NCBI RefSeq assembly: GCF_017487405.1
Contig: NZ_CP062222.1
Location: forward strand, 977,001-1,041,000
DNA: 64,000 nt
Source of the DNA: Brevundimonas goettingensis
GTDB lineage: Bacteria; Pseudomonadota; Alphaproteobacteria; Caulobacterales; Caulobacteraceae
Direction of reading: 5' to 3'
Numbering within the stretch: position 1 is the stretch's first letter; each line of letters starts with the position of its first letter. The position numbers and the translations under genes were made by a program. The notes under the pieces are model-generated. The model was not told the origin of the DNA. It saw nothing but the letters and a program-made list of their open reading frames with translations, and searched no databases. This document shows positions 17,227 to 26,136 of this stretch, piece after piece.

Positions 17227-18217
17227 CGCTCAGGCGGACGTCGGTCGGGGACCGGGTCGCACGGACGGGGACGAAATCCTGGAGCTGCTTCAACATCGTG
17301 GCCTCATCGCCCACGCGCAGAGCACCAGTGAAGTGCATAGACCGCGCGGACGCGTCCACTGTAACTGGCTTGTCGAAATAACGCGACAGGTCGTCGGCGA
17401 CATCGCCGAGGTCGGCGTCGCGATAGACCAGCATGCCCTGACGCCACATCGCGGTCTGATCGGCCGCAACCTGTGAGAGTGTCGGCGTCTGCGTCCCGGT
17501 CTGGGCGATCTTCTGTCCGGCGACCAGTCGGACGGCGGCCGTCTTCGTTGCGCCGGCCGGGGTCACGGCGACGATCCCGCGCTCGACGTCGACCGCGAAA
17601 CGATCGCCGTGGCTGAGGACGTTGAAGGCGGTGCCCAGCACGCGCACGCTGTGGTCGCCGGCCGCGATCGTGAACGGGCGGGCCGCGTTGTGAGCGACGT
17701 CGAAGGCGGCCTCGCCGTCGGTCAGGGTCACGGTCCGGGCCTTGCGCCCCATGCGCACGCTGAGCTCGGAATGCCGGTTCATGTCGATGCGGGTGCCGTC
17801 CGACAGGACGACGGTCCGCGGGGCGGCGTCGGTGTGATAGCTCTCGGTCGGGGCGACGTCCGCCACCTGGGGCCAGACGCCGACCACGACGGCCACGGCG
17901 GCCGCGGCGGCGAAGGAGGGCAGCAGCCAGGCTGGACGGCGGCGCAGGGCCCGGCGGGCGGCGGGACTGACGTCCTCGTCATTGGCGGCGACGGGCAGGA
18001 CGGTCACCTCGGCGGGCGCAGCCACGGCGGCGGAGACCGGAATGATGTCCAGCTCGACCCAGGTCCGTTCGACGTCGTCATAGGCCAGACGATGGGCGTC
18101 GTCCGCCTCCAGCCAGTCCTGGAACGCGATCCAGGCGAACGCGGGCGCATCGACGTCGCTCAAGCGGACGAACCACTCCAGCGCCTGGTCTTCGATTTGC
18201 GGTTGCGTCGTGGTCAT
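17213..18217 (-). CDS. FecR-family anti-sigma/sigma regulator
   Basis: A 334-residue inner-membrane protein. The N-terminal cytoplasmic part begins with EDQALEWFVRLSDVDAPAFAWIAFQDWLE, typical of FecR proteins, where this region binds the ECF sigma factor. One transmembrane segment follows (SFAAAAAVAVVVGVW, about 118-132). The periplasmic FecR domain has VLSDGTRIDMNRHSELSV, TVTLTDGEAAFDVAH and VRVLGTAFNV, and a C-terminal STN-like segment (FDKPVTVDASARSMHFTGAL) that would contact the receptor. It lies between the sigma gene and the STN receptor on the same strand. Confidence 0.92.
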   Translation of the reverse strand: MTTTQPQIEDQALEWFVRLSDVDAPAFAWIAFQDWLEADDAHRLAYDDVERTWVELDIIPVSAAVAAPAEVTVLPVAANDEDVSPAARRALRRRPAWLLPSFAAAAAVAVVVGVWPQVADVAPTESYHTDAAPRTVVLSDGTRIDMNRHSELSVRMGRKARTVTLTDGEAAFDVAHNAARPFTIAAGDHSVRVLGTAFNVLSHGDRFAVDVERGIVAVTPAGATKTAAVRLVAGQKIAQTGTQTPTLSQVAADQTAMWRQGMLVYRDADLGDVADDLSRYFDKPVTVDASARSMHFTGALRVGDEATMLKQLQDFVPVRATRSPTDVRLSGDAR

Positions 18218-18252
18218 GGGTGGAGGGGTTGAACTCGCGTCGTGTGAAAGAT

Positions 18253-18269
18253 CGTCTAATCCCTAGACG
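18253..18269. promoter_or_regulatory. Inverted repeat in the sigma/fecR gap
   Basis: CGTCTA (18253-18258) and TAGACG (18264-18269) form a perfect six-bp inverted repeat with a five-base spacer. It sits in the 100-base gap between the sigma gene and the fecR start. It may be an operator or an mRNA hairpin; nothing else supports either. Confidence 0.25.
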
Positions 18270-18317
18270 TCACCGAAAGGGTATCACCTTCGTTATAATT
18301 TAGCCTGGCCGCAAAAT

Positions 18318-18842
18318 TCACGACTTCACCTTGGCCGAAAGGGTGCGCAGGGCGTCCATCATGTGCTTCTCGACCGAGCTGCGAGAGATGCCGAGATGGG
18401 TCGCGACCTCGGCGTAGCTGAGGCCCTCGAACTTGTGCAGGTTGAAGACGGTGCGGGTCTTTTCGGGCAGGCGGGCGACGGCGGCGGTCAGGCTGGCCAG
18501 CCTCTGGCGGCCCGCGACCACGGCCTCGGCGGAGGGGTTGTCGTCCATGTCCTCGGAGGCGCCGACCGCATGGGTGGCCAGCCGCCAGGCGGCGTCACGC
18601 GCGACCGACCTCTGGCCCGAGCGCCAGCGGTCCATCATCATGTTCGAGGTCAGGCGGTAGAGGAAGGCGCGGGTGTCGCGGACGTCCGTCGCGGGGTCCA
18701 GGCCGGCGACCTTGAGATACAGGTCCTGCAGCAGGTCCTCCACATCGCCGGACGCGCCGAGGCGCGCCTGAAGGAACCGCCCCAAGGCTTCGCGCTGCTC
18801 GAAATAGGCTGCGATCAGAGGTTGCGCGGCGGGCGCGGTCAA
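18318..18842 (-). CDS. ECF sigma factor, FecI-like
   Basis: A 174-residue sigma-70-family factor with regions 2 and 4 only. It starts with TTG at 18842 with AAGGA about 10 bases upstream; no ATG fits. Region 2 includes ASGDVEDLLQDLYLKV and TRAFLYRLTSNMMMDRWRS. Region 4 is LPEKTRTVFNLHKFEGLSYAEVATHLGISRSSVEKHM, with a helix-turn-helix and the SSVEKH pattern typical of FecI-type sigmas. The FecR-like gene follows 100 bases downstream and the STN receptor follows that. It would be freed or activated when the receptor is occupied and would probably transcribe the receptor genes. Confidence 0.92.
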   Translation of the reverse strand: MTAPAAQPLIAAYFEQREALGRFLQARLGASGDVEDLLQDLYLKVAGLDPATDVRDTRAFLYRLTSNMMMDRWRSGQRSVARDAAWRLATHAVGASEDMDDNPSAEAVVAGRQRLASLTAAVARLPEKTRTVFNLHKFEGLSYAEVATHLGISRSSVEKHMMDALRTLSAKVKS

Positions 18843-19082
18843 AAAGCGGATGTCCTTCCCGGTCGCCCTATTTTGGCGCTGTCGCGCCCTTGGAGGCGAA
18901 CTCTGCAGGCTTCATGCCGCGCCTGATTTTTTGAGGCAAGACGCCTTTCGCGTCGTCCGCAGCGAACACGTCCGCGCGCGAACGCGGGTATTTACGATCT
19001 TTTCACTGTGTTTTTTGAGGTCGGCCCCACCCGGCGCCGTCCTACCCCTGAGACCGACACAGAGCGGTCGGTTGGGGCCGTG

Positions 19083-20069
19083 ATGTACGATATCTGGCGT
19101 TCCGGATTTGTCAGGCGTTCGCTGTCCAGCGTGACGGCGACCGGCGGCGTGGACGCTGCGGAACTCGTGTGGCTGCCGGACTCCGGCCCGTTCCAGTATG
19201 TCGCCGATCCGTTCGGGATCGAGCGCGACGGCGTCCTGACCGTCTTCGTCGAGGCCTTCGACTATCGAGTCCGGCGCGGCGAGATCCATTTCTACCAGTA
19301 CGGGGCGGACGACGCCCTGATCGGGCAGGGGACGGCCCTGATCGAGCCGGTGCACCTGTCCTATCCCTCGCTGATCGAGGACGGCGGCGAGCTCTATATG
19401 CTGCCCGAGGGCTACAAGGCCGGGGGTCTGACCCTGTATCGCTGCGTGCGCTTCCCCGACCAGTGGGAGCCGGCGCGGCAGATCATGGATGTGCCGGCCA
19501 TCGACGCCACGGTCGTGAAGCACGGCGACAAATGGTGGGCCTTCTACAGCCTGCCGGGTCCGGCCGACCGGGCCATGCGCGAACTGCACGTCGCCTACGC
19601 CGACAGCCTGATGGGGCCCTGGACCCCGCATGCGGCCAATCCGGTGCGGACGGGCTTCGACACCTCGCGTCCGGGCGGCACGGCCTTCGTCCACGACGGC
19701 GCCCTGCATCTGCCGGTGCAGGACTGTTCGACCACCTATGGCGCGGCGATCAACCTGCTGCGCATCGACGTCCTGACGCCCGAGACCTTCGAAGCGCGGC
19801 CGGTCAAGCGGTTCGAACCGACCGGCCTGTTGGGCGATCACGAGGATGGCCTCCACACCCTTTCGGGGATGGGTGACCTGACCTTCGTGGACGTGAAGCG
19901 CATCCTGCAGTCCTCGTCCGAAGGCTGGATCAAGGCCCAGTTCAAGCTGCGCCGCCTGCTGGGGCTGAACAAGCCGCGCGCCGGTCGTCGCGCCGGCCGT
20001 GGCAAAAAAGCCGGGCACATCAGCCGCTTGACGGCCGTTGATCTCCGTGAAGCCCGAGTGAGGGGTTGA
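19083..20069 (+). CDS. Beta-propeller protein, GINT1 N-terminal-like
   Basis: A 328-residue protein. The start at 19083 begins MYDIWRSGF; the longer frame upstream has no ribosome site. It is a predicted five-bladed beta-propeller resembling glycosidase-like folds (GINT1 N-terminal domain-like): PFQYVADPFGIERDGVLTVF, VEAFDYRVRRGEI, HLSYPSLIEDGGELYMLPEGY, YRCVRFPDQWEPA, and IDATVVKHGDKWWAFYS. Such proteins occur near glycosyltransferases, and their role is unclear. A basic C-terminal tail (GRRAGRGKKAG) may bind nucleic acid or membrane. The gene is three bases from the GT4 glycosyltransferase start, so they form an operon. Confidence 0.6.
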   Translation: MYDIWRSGFVRRSLSSVTATGGVDAAELVWLPDSGPFQYVADPFGIERDGVLTVFVEAFDYRVRRGEIHFYQYGADDALIGQGTALIEPVHLSYPSLIEDGGELYMLPEGYKAGGLTLYRCVRFPDQWEPARQIMDVPAIDATVVKHGDKWWAFYSLPGPADRAMRELHVAYADSLMGPWTPHAANPVRTGFDTSRPGGTAFVHDGALHLPVQDCSTTYGAAINLLRIDVLTPETFEARPVKRFEPTGLLGDHEDGLHTLSGMGDLTFVDVKRILQSSSEGWIKAQFKLRRLLGLNKPRAGRRAGRGKKAGHISRLTAVDLREARVRG

Positions 20070-20071
20070 GT

Positions 20072-21244
20072 ATGCGTATCGCCGTGGTCATGCCGCGAGG
20101 CAGCGTTATGGGCCGGGACAAGGCCAACTCCATGGAGACGGTCGCACGGACCCTGCTGGAGAACAGCCGCCTGAAAGGCTCCATCCGCGTGATCTGCGAC
20201 GCCGGCGCCGAGACGCCCGCCCTGCCGGACCTGCTGACCGTGCCCGCGGGCCTGAGCAAGAGGAAACGCGCCGACGCCGTCGCCGAACTGCTGGCCGGCT
20301 TCGACCCCGACTACATCGAATACCACCAGCAGCTGGAATCCTCGGCCGCCCTGGCGCGCCGCTTCCCGAACAAGATCAACGTCCTGTACCGCCACACCCG
20401 GATCAAGCAGCCCAGGAGCGCCCTCGACCGCCTGCGTTACGGCGCGCGGCTGAAGGCCTTCGACCGGCTGATCTTCGTGTCCAAGGCGGCCGGGCAGGAG
20501 TTCGTCGGCGACTATCCGGCGCTGGCCGGCCGCGTCGCCTCGGTGTGCAACCCCATCGAGATGGACGCGTGGAAGGCCTGCCCCGACAGCCGTGAGAAGC
20601 TGATCCTGTTCTCGGGCCGCGCCATGGAAGAGAAGGGGCTGGAGCCGTTCTGCGACGCCCTGGCCGCCGTCCTCGACAAGAACGCCGACTGGCGCGGCGC
20701 CCTGATGCTGGGCGACTGGGACAGACACGCCGAATGGGCGACGCCGCGCATCGAGGCCCTGGCCCGGTTCGGCGATCGCGTCGAGATCCACAAGTCGGCT
20801 TCGCTGCCGCAGGTCCAGGCCGTGACCCGCCGGGCCGCCATCGCCGTGACCCCGTCCTTCGTCGCCGAGGCGCTTGGCCTGTCGGCGCTGGAAGCCCACG
20901 CCGCCGGTGCCGCCCTGATCTCCTCGGGCCGTGGCGGCCTGCGCGAGGCCAGCGGCGATCACGCCGTCTATGTCGATCCGCCCCAGGCGCCCGACCTGAC
21001 CCGCGCCCTGGCCGCCCTGGTCGCCAACGACGACGAACGCGTCGCCATGGCCCGCGCCGGTCAGGATTTCGTCGCCTCCGTCCACGCCCCGGCCGTCCGC
21101 TCGGCCCAGCTGGACGATCTGCGCGAACGTCTGCTGGTCGAACAGGCCCTGTCGCGCCGTCCGGTCTGGGCGCCGTCGTCGATCCGCCGCCGTGTGTCCG
21201 GCGCCCTGCGTGGGCGTCCGTGGACGGTCCAGCCCGCCGGCTGA
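20072..21244 (+). CDS. GT4-type glycosyltransferase
   Basis: A 390-residue glycosyltransferase of the GT-B fold. The ATG at 20072 has GAGGGG upstream and follows the previous gene by two bases. The N-terminal half contains IEYHQQLESS and NVLYRHTRIK. The C-terminal donor domain has KLILFSGRAMEEKGLEPFCDAL (the usual GRLxxxKG motif) and a metal-free catalytic pattern SFVAEALGLSALEAHAAGAALISSGRGGLREA (the EAxGLxxxEA signature of GT4). It would transfer a sugar from a nucleotide-sugar to a glycan or lipid. With the propeller gene and the nearby methyltransferase it suggests surface glycan synthesis or modification. Confidence 0.88.
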   Translation: MRIAVVMPRGSVMGRDKANSMETVARTLLENSRLKGSIRVICDAGAETPALPDLLTVPAGLSKRKRADAVAELLAGFDPDYIEYHQQLESSAALARRFPNKINVLYRHTRIKQPRSALDRLRYGARLKAFDRLIFVSKAAGQEFVGDYPALAGRVASVCNPIEMDAWKACPDSREKLILFSGRAMEEKGLEPFCDALAAVLDKNADWRGALMLGDWDRHAEWATPRIEALARFGDRVEIHKSASLPQVQAVTRRAAIAVTPSFVAEALGLSALEAHAAGAALISSGRGGLREASGDHAVYVDPPQAPDLTRALAALVANDDERVAMARAGQDFVASVHAPAVRSAQLDDLRERLLVEQALSRRPVWAPSSIRRRVSGALRGRPWTVQPAG

Positions 21245-21340
21245 GGCCATCCGTCGCTGGGAGAAGGGTCCGCTCGGGCTTGACCCCGGAGGACCGGCCC
21301 GCCAACCCCTCGATCGCGGCGCCCGTGTGCGCTCCGATGC

Positions 21341-21940
21341 ATGGAGACCGCCTTGGGCGCTGGAACCTTCTTCACCCGCCTGTTCTTCGGCGAGGCCGGG
21401 GTCACCCGACGCAAGACCGCGGGCGCCAAGCGCATCCTGCAACTGCCCGACCGCAAGCTGCTGGCCGAGGCCTATCTGCCGGCGATGGCGGCGGATGGCG
21501 GACGCATCCTCTGGGTCGGCTGCCGCGCCTATACGGCCGATGACTATGCGGCGCTGGAAGCGGGCGGCGCCGAGGTCTGGACCACCGACATCGACCCCGA
21601 GGCGGCGCGCTGGGGCGTGCTGGGTCGGCACCGGACGGGCGACGTCTGCATCATCGACAAGATCTTCCCCGACATGATCTTCGACGCCATCAGCTGCAAC
21701 GGCGTGCTGGGCTATGGCGTCGATACGCCGGAGCAGCAGCGCCAGGCTCTCGTGGCGATGGCCGCCATCCTGCGGCCCGGCGGGCGGCTGCTGCTGGGCT
21801 GGAACACGGACAAGATCGAGGACCCGGTCGCGGCCGGCCTGACCTCACCCGAGTTCGCGCCGACGCCTTACGCCGGGCAGGAGAGCCGGGTGCGGTTCGA
21901 TGAAGTGACCCACGTCTATGACGCCCTGGTCCGCACCTGA
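21341..21940 (+). CDS. Class I SAM-dependent methyltransferase-like protein
   Basis: A 199-residue protein with a Rossmann-like core. ILWVGCRAYTADDYAAL is a weak motif I; TTDIDPEAARWG is the usual acidic motif II; FDAISCNGVLGYG and AAILRPGGRLLLGWNTDK are motifs IV and post-motif. Motif I lacks a standard GxGxG, so substrate or cofactor use may vary. It lies 96 bases after the GT4 gene on the same strand and may add methyl groups to a glycan or lipid made by that cluster. Its short length fits small bacterial class I methyltransferases. Confidence 0.65.
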   Translation: METALGAGTFFTRLFFGEAGVTRRKTAGAKRILQLPDRKLLAEAYLPAMAADGGRILWVGCRAYTADDYAALEAGGAEVWTTDIDPEAARWGVLGRHRTGDVCIIDKIFPDMIFDAISCNGVLGYGVDTPEQQRQALVAMAAILRPGGRLLLGWNTDKIEDPVAAGLTSPEFAPTPYAGQESRVRFDEVTHVYDALVRT

Positions 21941-21952
21941 TGAGGCGCGCCC

Positions 21953-23605
21953 TCAGGTATGGATGTCGACGTCCTTGCCTTCCTTGATGAATAGGAAGCC
22001 GACCACCGCCGTGATCACGGCGATGACGATCGGGTACCAGAGGCCGTGGTAGATGTTGCCTGAGGCCGCGACCATGGCGAAGGCCGTGGTCGGCAGGAAG
22101 CCGCCGAACCAGCCGTTGCCGATGTGATAGGGCAGGGACATGGAGGTGTAGCGGATGTTGGTCGGGAACATCTCCACCAGCGCCGCCGCGATCGGCCCGT
22201 AGACCATGGTCACATAGAAGACGAGGGCGAAGAGGATGGCGACGGTCAGCGGCTTGTTGACCAGAGCGCTGTCGGCCTTGGCGGGATAGCCGGCCGCCTT
22301 CAGATGATCGCCGAGACCGGTCTCCCAGGTCTTCTTCGCGGCCTTGAAGTCGGCGGCGGGGAGTTGGTCGCCCCGGAAGCTTTCGACAGTGGTCGCGCCG
22401 ATGCGGACCTGGGCCACGGTTCCGGCGGGCGCGGCTTGGTTGGCATAGGCGACGCCGGCCTTGGCCAGATACGACTTCGCCAGATCACAGGATTTGGAGA
22501 AGGTCGTCTTGCCGATGGGATCGAACTGGAACGAGCAGTCGGCCGGGTCGGCATAGACGGTCACCGGCGCCGAAGCCGCCGCCGCCGCCAGCCGCGGATT
22601 GGCCGCCGCCGTCAGGGCGTGGAACAGCGGGAAGTATGTCAGGGCCGCGATCAGGCAGCCGGCCAGAATGACGGGCTTGCGGCCGATCTTGTCCGAGATC
22701 CAACCCCAGAAGACAAAGAAGGGCGTGGCCAGCAGCAGGGCGACGGCCACCAGGGTGTTGGTCAGGGCGCCGTCGACCTTGAGGGTCTTCTCGAGGAACA
22801 GCAGAGCGTAGAACTGGCCCGTGTACCAGACCACGGCCTGGCCGGCGGCGAGGCCGAACAGGGCCAGGATCACCAGCTTGAGGTTCGGCCATTTGCCGAA
22901 GGAGTCCTTCAGAGGGGTGGTCGAGCCCTTGCCTTCGGCCTTCATCTTCTTGAACGCGGGGCTTTCGGCCAGTTTCAGCCGGATCCACAGCGACACGCCC
23001 AGCATCAGGATCGAGACGAGGAAGGGAATGCGCCAGCCCCAGGCGGCGAAGGCCTCCTCGCCGATCGACAGCCGCACACCGAGGATGACGACGAGGCTGA
23101 TCATCAGGCCGGCCGTCGCGGTGATCTGGATGAAGGAGGTATAGAAGCCGCGCTTCCCGTTCGGGGCATGCTCGGCGACATAGGTGGCCGCGCCGCCGTA
23201 TTCCCCGCCCAGGGCCAGCCCTTGCACCAGCCGCATGAGCACCAGAATGACCGGCGCCGCGACCCCGATGGCCGCATAGGACGGCAGCAGGCCGACGACG
23301 AAGGTCGACAGCCCCATCAGGAGCATGGTAACGAGGAAGGTGTTCTTGCGCCCCCACAGGTCGCCCAGCCGCCCAAAGACGATGGCCCCGAACGGCCGAA
23401 CCGCGAACCCGGCCGCGAAGGCCAGAAGGGCGAAGATATAGCCCGTGGTCTCATTCACGCCCGAGAAGAACTGGGTCGTGATGATCGCGGCCAGGGAGCC
23501 GTAGAGGTAGAAGTCGTACCACTCGATCACGGTCCCGACCGATGAGGCCAGAATGACGAGCTTGTCGTTGCGATCGACCGTGTGGCCGGTGTCTTCCGTC
23601 GTCAT
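21953..23605 (-). CDS. MFS transporter, metabolite:H+ symporter (MHS) family
   Basis: A 550-residue permease. The ATG at 23605 has a GGGGG/AGGA site upstream. It begins with NDKLVILASSVGTVIEWYDFYLYG, a signature of MHS-type symporters, then AVRPFGAIVFGRLGDLWGRKNTF (the RxGxDxxGR-like loop 2-3 motif) and MRLVQGLALGGEYGGAATYVAEHA. An extra soluble segment of about 110 residues (roughly 345-455) with two Cys (DCSFQF and KSCDL) sits between transmembrane segments, probably in the periplasm. Family members move organic acids, betaine/proline or sugars; the substrate here is not evident. The gene stands alone, convergent with the methyltransferase gene. Confidence 0.85.
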   Translation of the reverse strand: MTTEDTGHTVDRNDKLVILASSVGTVIEWYDFYLYGSLAAIITTQFFSGVNETTGYIFALLAFAAGFAVRPFGAIVFGRLGDLWGRKNTFLVTMLLMGLSTFVVGLLPSYAAIGVAAPVILVLMRLVQGLALGGEYGGAATYVAEHAPNGKRGFYTSFIQITATAGLMISLVVILGVRLSIGEEAFAAWGWRIPFLVSILMLGVSLWIRLKLAESPAFKKMKAEGKGSTTPLKDSFGKWPNLKLVILALFGLAAGQAVVWYTGQFYALLFLEKTLKVDGALTNTLVAVALLLATPFFVFWGWISDKIGRKPVILAGCLIAALTYFPLFHALTAAANPRLAAAAASAPVTVYADPADCSFQFDPIGKTTFSKSCDLAKSYLAKAGVAYANQAAPAGTVAQVRIGATTVESFRGDQLPAADFKAAKKTWETGLGDHLKAAGYPAKADSALVNKPLTVAILFALVFYVTMVYGPIAAALVEMFPTNIRYTSMSLPYHIGNGWFGGFLPTTAFAMVAASGNIYHGLWYPIVIAVITAVVGFLFIKEGKDVDIHT

Positions 23606-23703
23606 TCCTGTTCCCCCTCGCGCCGTCAATGCGGCGTTCTTGAGGGCAGGATGGCACGCGAACGACGGTCCGTCAGTCCGATTCTGACGAACCGTCTTCG
23701 TGT

Positions 23704-26136
23704 TTACTTGCCGTAGCGGTCGGCGACCGGTGCGTAGCGGTCCCAGACGGCCTTGTCGGCCAGCGAACGCAGCAGCTTGATGTATTCGGCGTGGGACCAG
23801 GCGAGGGGGGTCGCCGAGTCGGTGCCAGCGCCGGTTTCATAGCCCTCCGGCTTCACCCCGACGCCGTCCCAGACCTGTTCGGAGAGCAGCAGGCCGTCGT
23901 TGGCGAACCGCTCCATGCCCCGGACATAGGTCTGGCGGATGGCGGTCAGGTCGGCTGCGCCGCCTGATTGAAGAGCGCGGGCCAGTTCATAGTGACCGCG
24001 TTCACCGGTGAAGATCGGCCAGACCCGGCCGCGCTGGCCGGGCGCCATGACGCCGCCGATGCCGTAGTTGGCGCCGTTGGTGCGGTCCTCGCCATAGCCG
24101 TCGACGCCATAGCGCCGCCAGCCGGGGGTCGCATCACCCGCGGGACCGAAGTCATAGCGGACGCGGGTCAGGTCCGGGCGGGTCTGGTCGTCGTATTCGG
24201 GCAGGGTGGCGAGGATGTGCGGATCATTGGCCGCGCGGACGCCGTAGCGGACCAGCTCGAGGAAGCCACCGTCGACGACGTGGTCCTGGGGCTGACCGGG
24301 CTGGCCGTTGTTGTCGCCCATGGGGGCATGGCTGTTCGGGCTCTCGGTCTTGGACAGGCGCAGGAAGTAGTTTCCGTCGCCGAAGGCGCCGTTGGTGGTG
24401 AACATCCGCGCGTCGGCCTTCTTCGAATAGTCGTCGGCGGCGGCGAGGTAGCGGGCGGCCGAAGCGGTGTCGTTCGAGGCTTTCGCGATGTCGGCGGCGA
24501 CCGTCAGCCCGGCGATGACGGCGGCGGTGGTCGAGGGCGAGAAGCCGTCCTGCTCCTCCCAGCGCTCCTGCTGGGTGAAGGGCGGGGTGACGGTGCGGTC
24601 GTTCCACAGGATGCCGATCTTGCCGCCGGTGACCAGGAAGTCGGCGGCGGGCTTGATCATCCGGCCGTACATGGTCTGGAGCTCGGCGTCGGAGACGAGG
24701 CCGGCCTTCCACAGACGCCAGCCCAGCATGATCGGCATGGCGGTCTGGTCCAGCTGGACGCCCACCCATTCGACCTCGCCGTCGACGTGGGTCTTCTGCA
24801 GGAACCAGCCGGTCGCGCCCGTATTGCCGGGGGTGTCGGCGCGGACCTGGACCTGGGGCAGATAGCGGAAGGCGGCGACGGGCGTCTGGGTATCGCCTAG
24901 CGCGAGCAGGGCCATGGCCACCTGATAGAAGTCGCGCGGCCAGACGGCCTTGTAGCCGGTCGAGCTGTTGGTCGCGTCGACCGTGTCGCCCCAGGGGTTG
25001 GACAGCGACGCGATCAGGGCGCCGGCGTGGGTGCGGTCCTCCTGAACCTTAAGCATCAGGGCCGAGGCGTATGCCAGCTTGCCGCCGTCGGTGGACTGTT
25101 GGGCGATGCGAGGCAGGTCGGTCAGGGAGCCGATCCAGTCCTCCCAGCCGAGGCGGTCGCCCGTGCCGTTGAAGCGGGCGAGGACCTCGTCGAGGCCGGT
25201 GGAGAACCCGCCGTCGGCAGCGGCTTCCGCTTCTGCTTTCGAGGCGCCGAAGCCGATGACGAAGTCACGGGTCAGGCTCTGGCCGGCCGGGATGGTCGGC
25301 AGGGCGCCGGTCAGGACCACCGCCCCGGCCGTGTCGCCGGTGGAGGCCCAGGCGTGGGTCAGGCGGCCGTTGGCCTTGAGGTCGGTCAGGCCGTCCGACG
25401 ATCCGAGGAAGCCCGCGCTGGCCGTCTCGAACGGGGCGCTGGGGCGCAGGGCCAGATGGACGTCGCCCTCATGGGCATAGAGGCCGTTGGCGTCGGCCGA
25501 GGCGAAATCGCCGCCGCCGGTGTTGGCCATGTGCGGTTCGAGGATGGCGTAGGGGGTGACGGCGGCGCCGGTGGCCTTGATCGTCACGCGCAGGACCAGG
25601 GCGTTGCGGTCGGGGTCGGTGAAGATACGTTTCTCGATCTCATACTTTCCGGCCTTGTCCGTGGTGACCACCCGATAGGCGGGCGACAGGGGGCGGCCTT
25701 GGGCGTCGACGTCGAGATATTCGGTGCGCTCGGTGGTGTCGGTCCCTTCCAGCGACAGGCCGGCGTCGGAGGCTAGGGCGAAGCGCAGGGACTTGATCTG
25801 GGCCTCGTGGATCAGGCCGTACATGGTCTCGGTCAGGACGCCGTCGGCGATGGAGAACCAGACGCGCGACACAGCGCCGGTCGGGCCGCCGTCCTTGTAC
25901 TGGCCGTCGACATAGGCCTCGTAGGACGCGCCGACGCCGGTCTTGGCCGCGCTGGACCAGGTGGTCGCCGCGCCCGGCGCGCCGGGGGCGACGGGTTCGC
26001 TGACGACCGCGGGCGCGGCGGGCGAGGCCTCGACGGCAGCGGCGGGCATCGAAGCGCAGGCACCGGTCGCCAGCAAGGCGGCGACGCCGACGGAAGCGGC
26101 GAGTTTCTGGATCAGGGGCATGGTCTGGGTACTCAC
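23704..26136 (-). CDS. GH15 glucoamylase (glucan 1,4-alpha-glucosidase)
   Basis: An 810-residue exported glucoamylase. The start is GTG at 26136, overlapping the esterase stop by four bases; an ATG at 26121 is a possible alternative. A signal peptide with a hydrophobic core ends near GACAS and may carry a lipid anchor. Residues about 65-335 form the bacterial N-terminal beta-sandwich, and the rest is an (alpha/alpha)6 barrel. NSSTGYKAVWPRDFYQV lines the substrate pocket; the general acid is in QERWEEQDGFSPST and the base in LLLSEQVWDG. It cuts glucose from the non-reducing ends of maltodextrins in the periplasm. It ends a four-gene operon with GH97, the MFS transporter and the esterase. Confidence 0.92.
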   Translation of the reverse strand: MSTQTMPLIQKLAASVGVAALLATGACASMPAAAVEASPAAPAVVSEPVAPGAPGAATTWSSAAKTGVGASYEAYVDGQYKDGGPTGAVSRVWFSIADGVLTETMYGLIHEAQIKSLRFALASDAGLSLEGTDTTERTEYLDVDAQGRPLSPAYRVVTTDKAGKYEIEKRIFTDPDRNALVLRVTIKATGAAVTPYAILEPHMANTGGGDFASADANGLYAHEGDVHLALRPSAPFETASAGFLGSSDGLTDLKANGRLTHAWASTGDTAGAVVLTGALPTIPAGQSLTRDFVIGFGASKAEAEAAADGGFSTGLDEVLARFNGTGDRLGWEDWIGSLTDLPRIAQQSTDGGKLAYASALMLKVQEDRTHAGALIASLSNPWGDTVDATNSSTGYKAVWPRDFYQVAMALLALGDTQTPVAAFRYLPQVQVRADTPGNTGATGWFLQKTHVDGEVEWVGVQLDQTAMPIMLGWRLWKAGLVSDAELQTMYGRMIKPAADFLVTGGKIGILWNDRTVTPPFTQQERWEEQDGFSPSTTAAVIAGLTVAADIAKASNDTASAARYLAAADDYSKKADARMFTTNGAFGDGNYFLRLSKTESPNSHAPMGDNNGQPGQPQDHVVDGGFLELVRYGVRAANDPHILATLPEYDDQTRPDLTRVRYDFGPAGDATPGWRRYGVDGYGEDRTNGANYGIGGVMAPGQRGRVWPIFTGERGHYELARALQSGGAADLTAIRQTYVRGMERFANDGLLLSEQVWDGVGVKPEGYETGAGTDSATPLAWSHAEYIKLLRSLADKAVWDRYAPVADRYGK

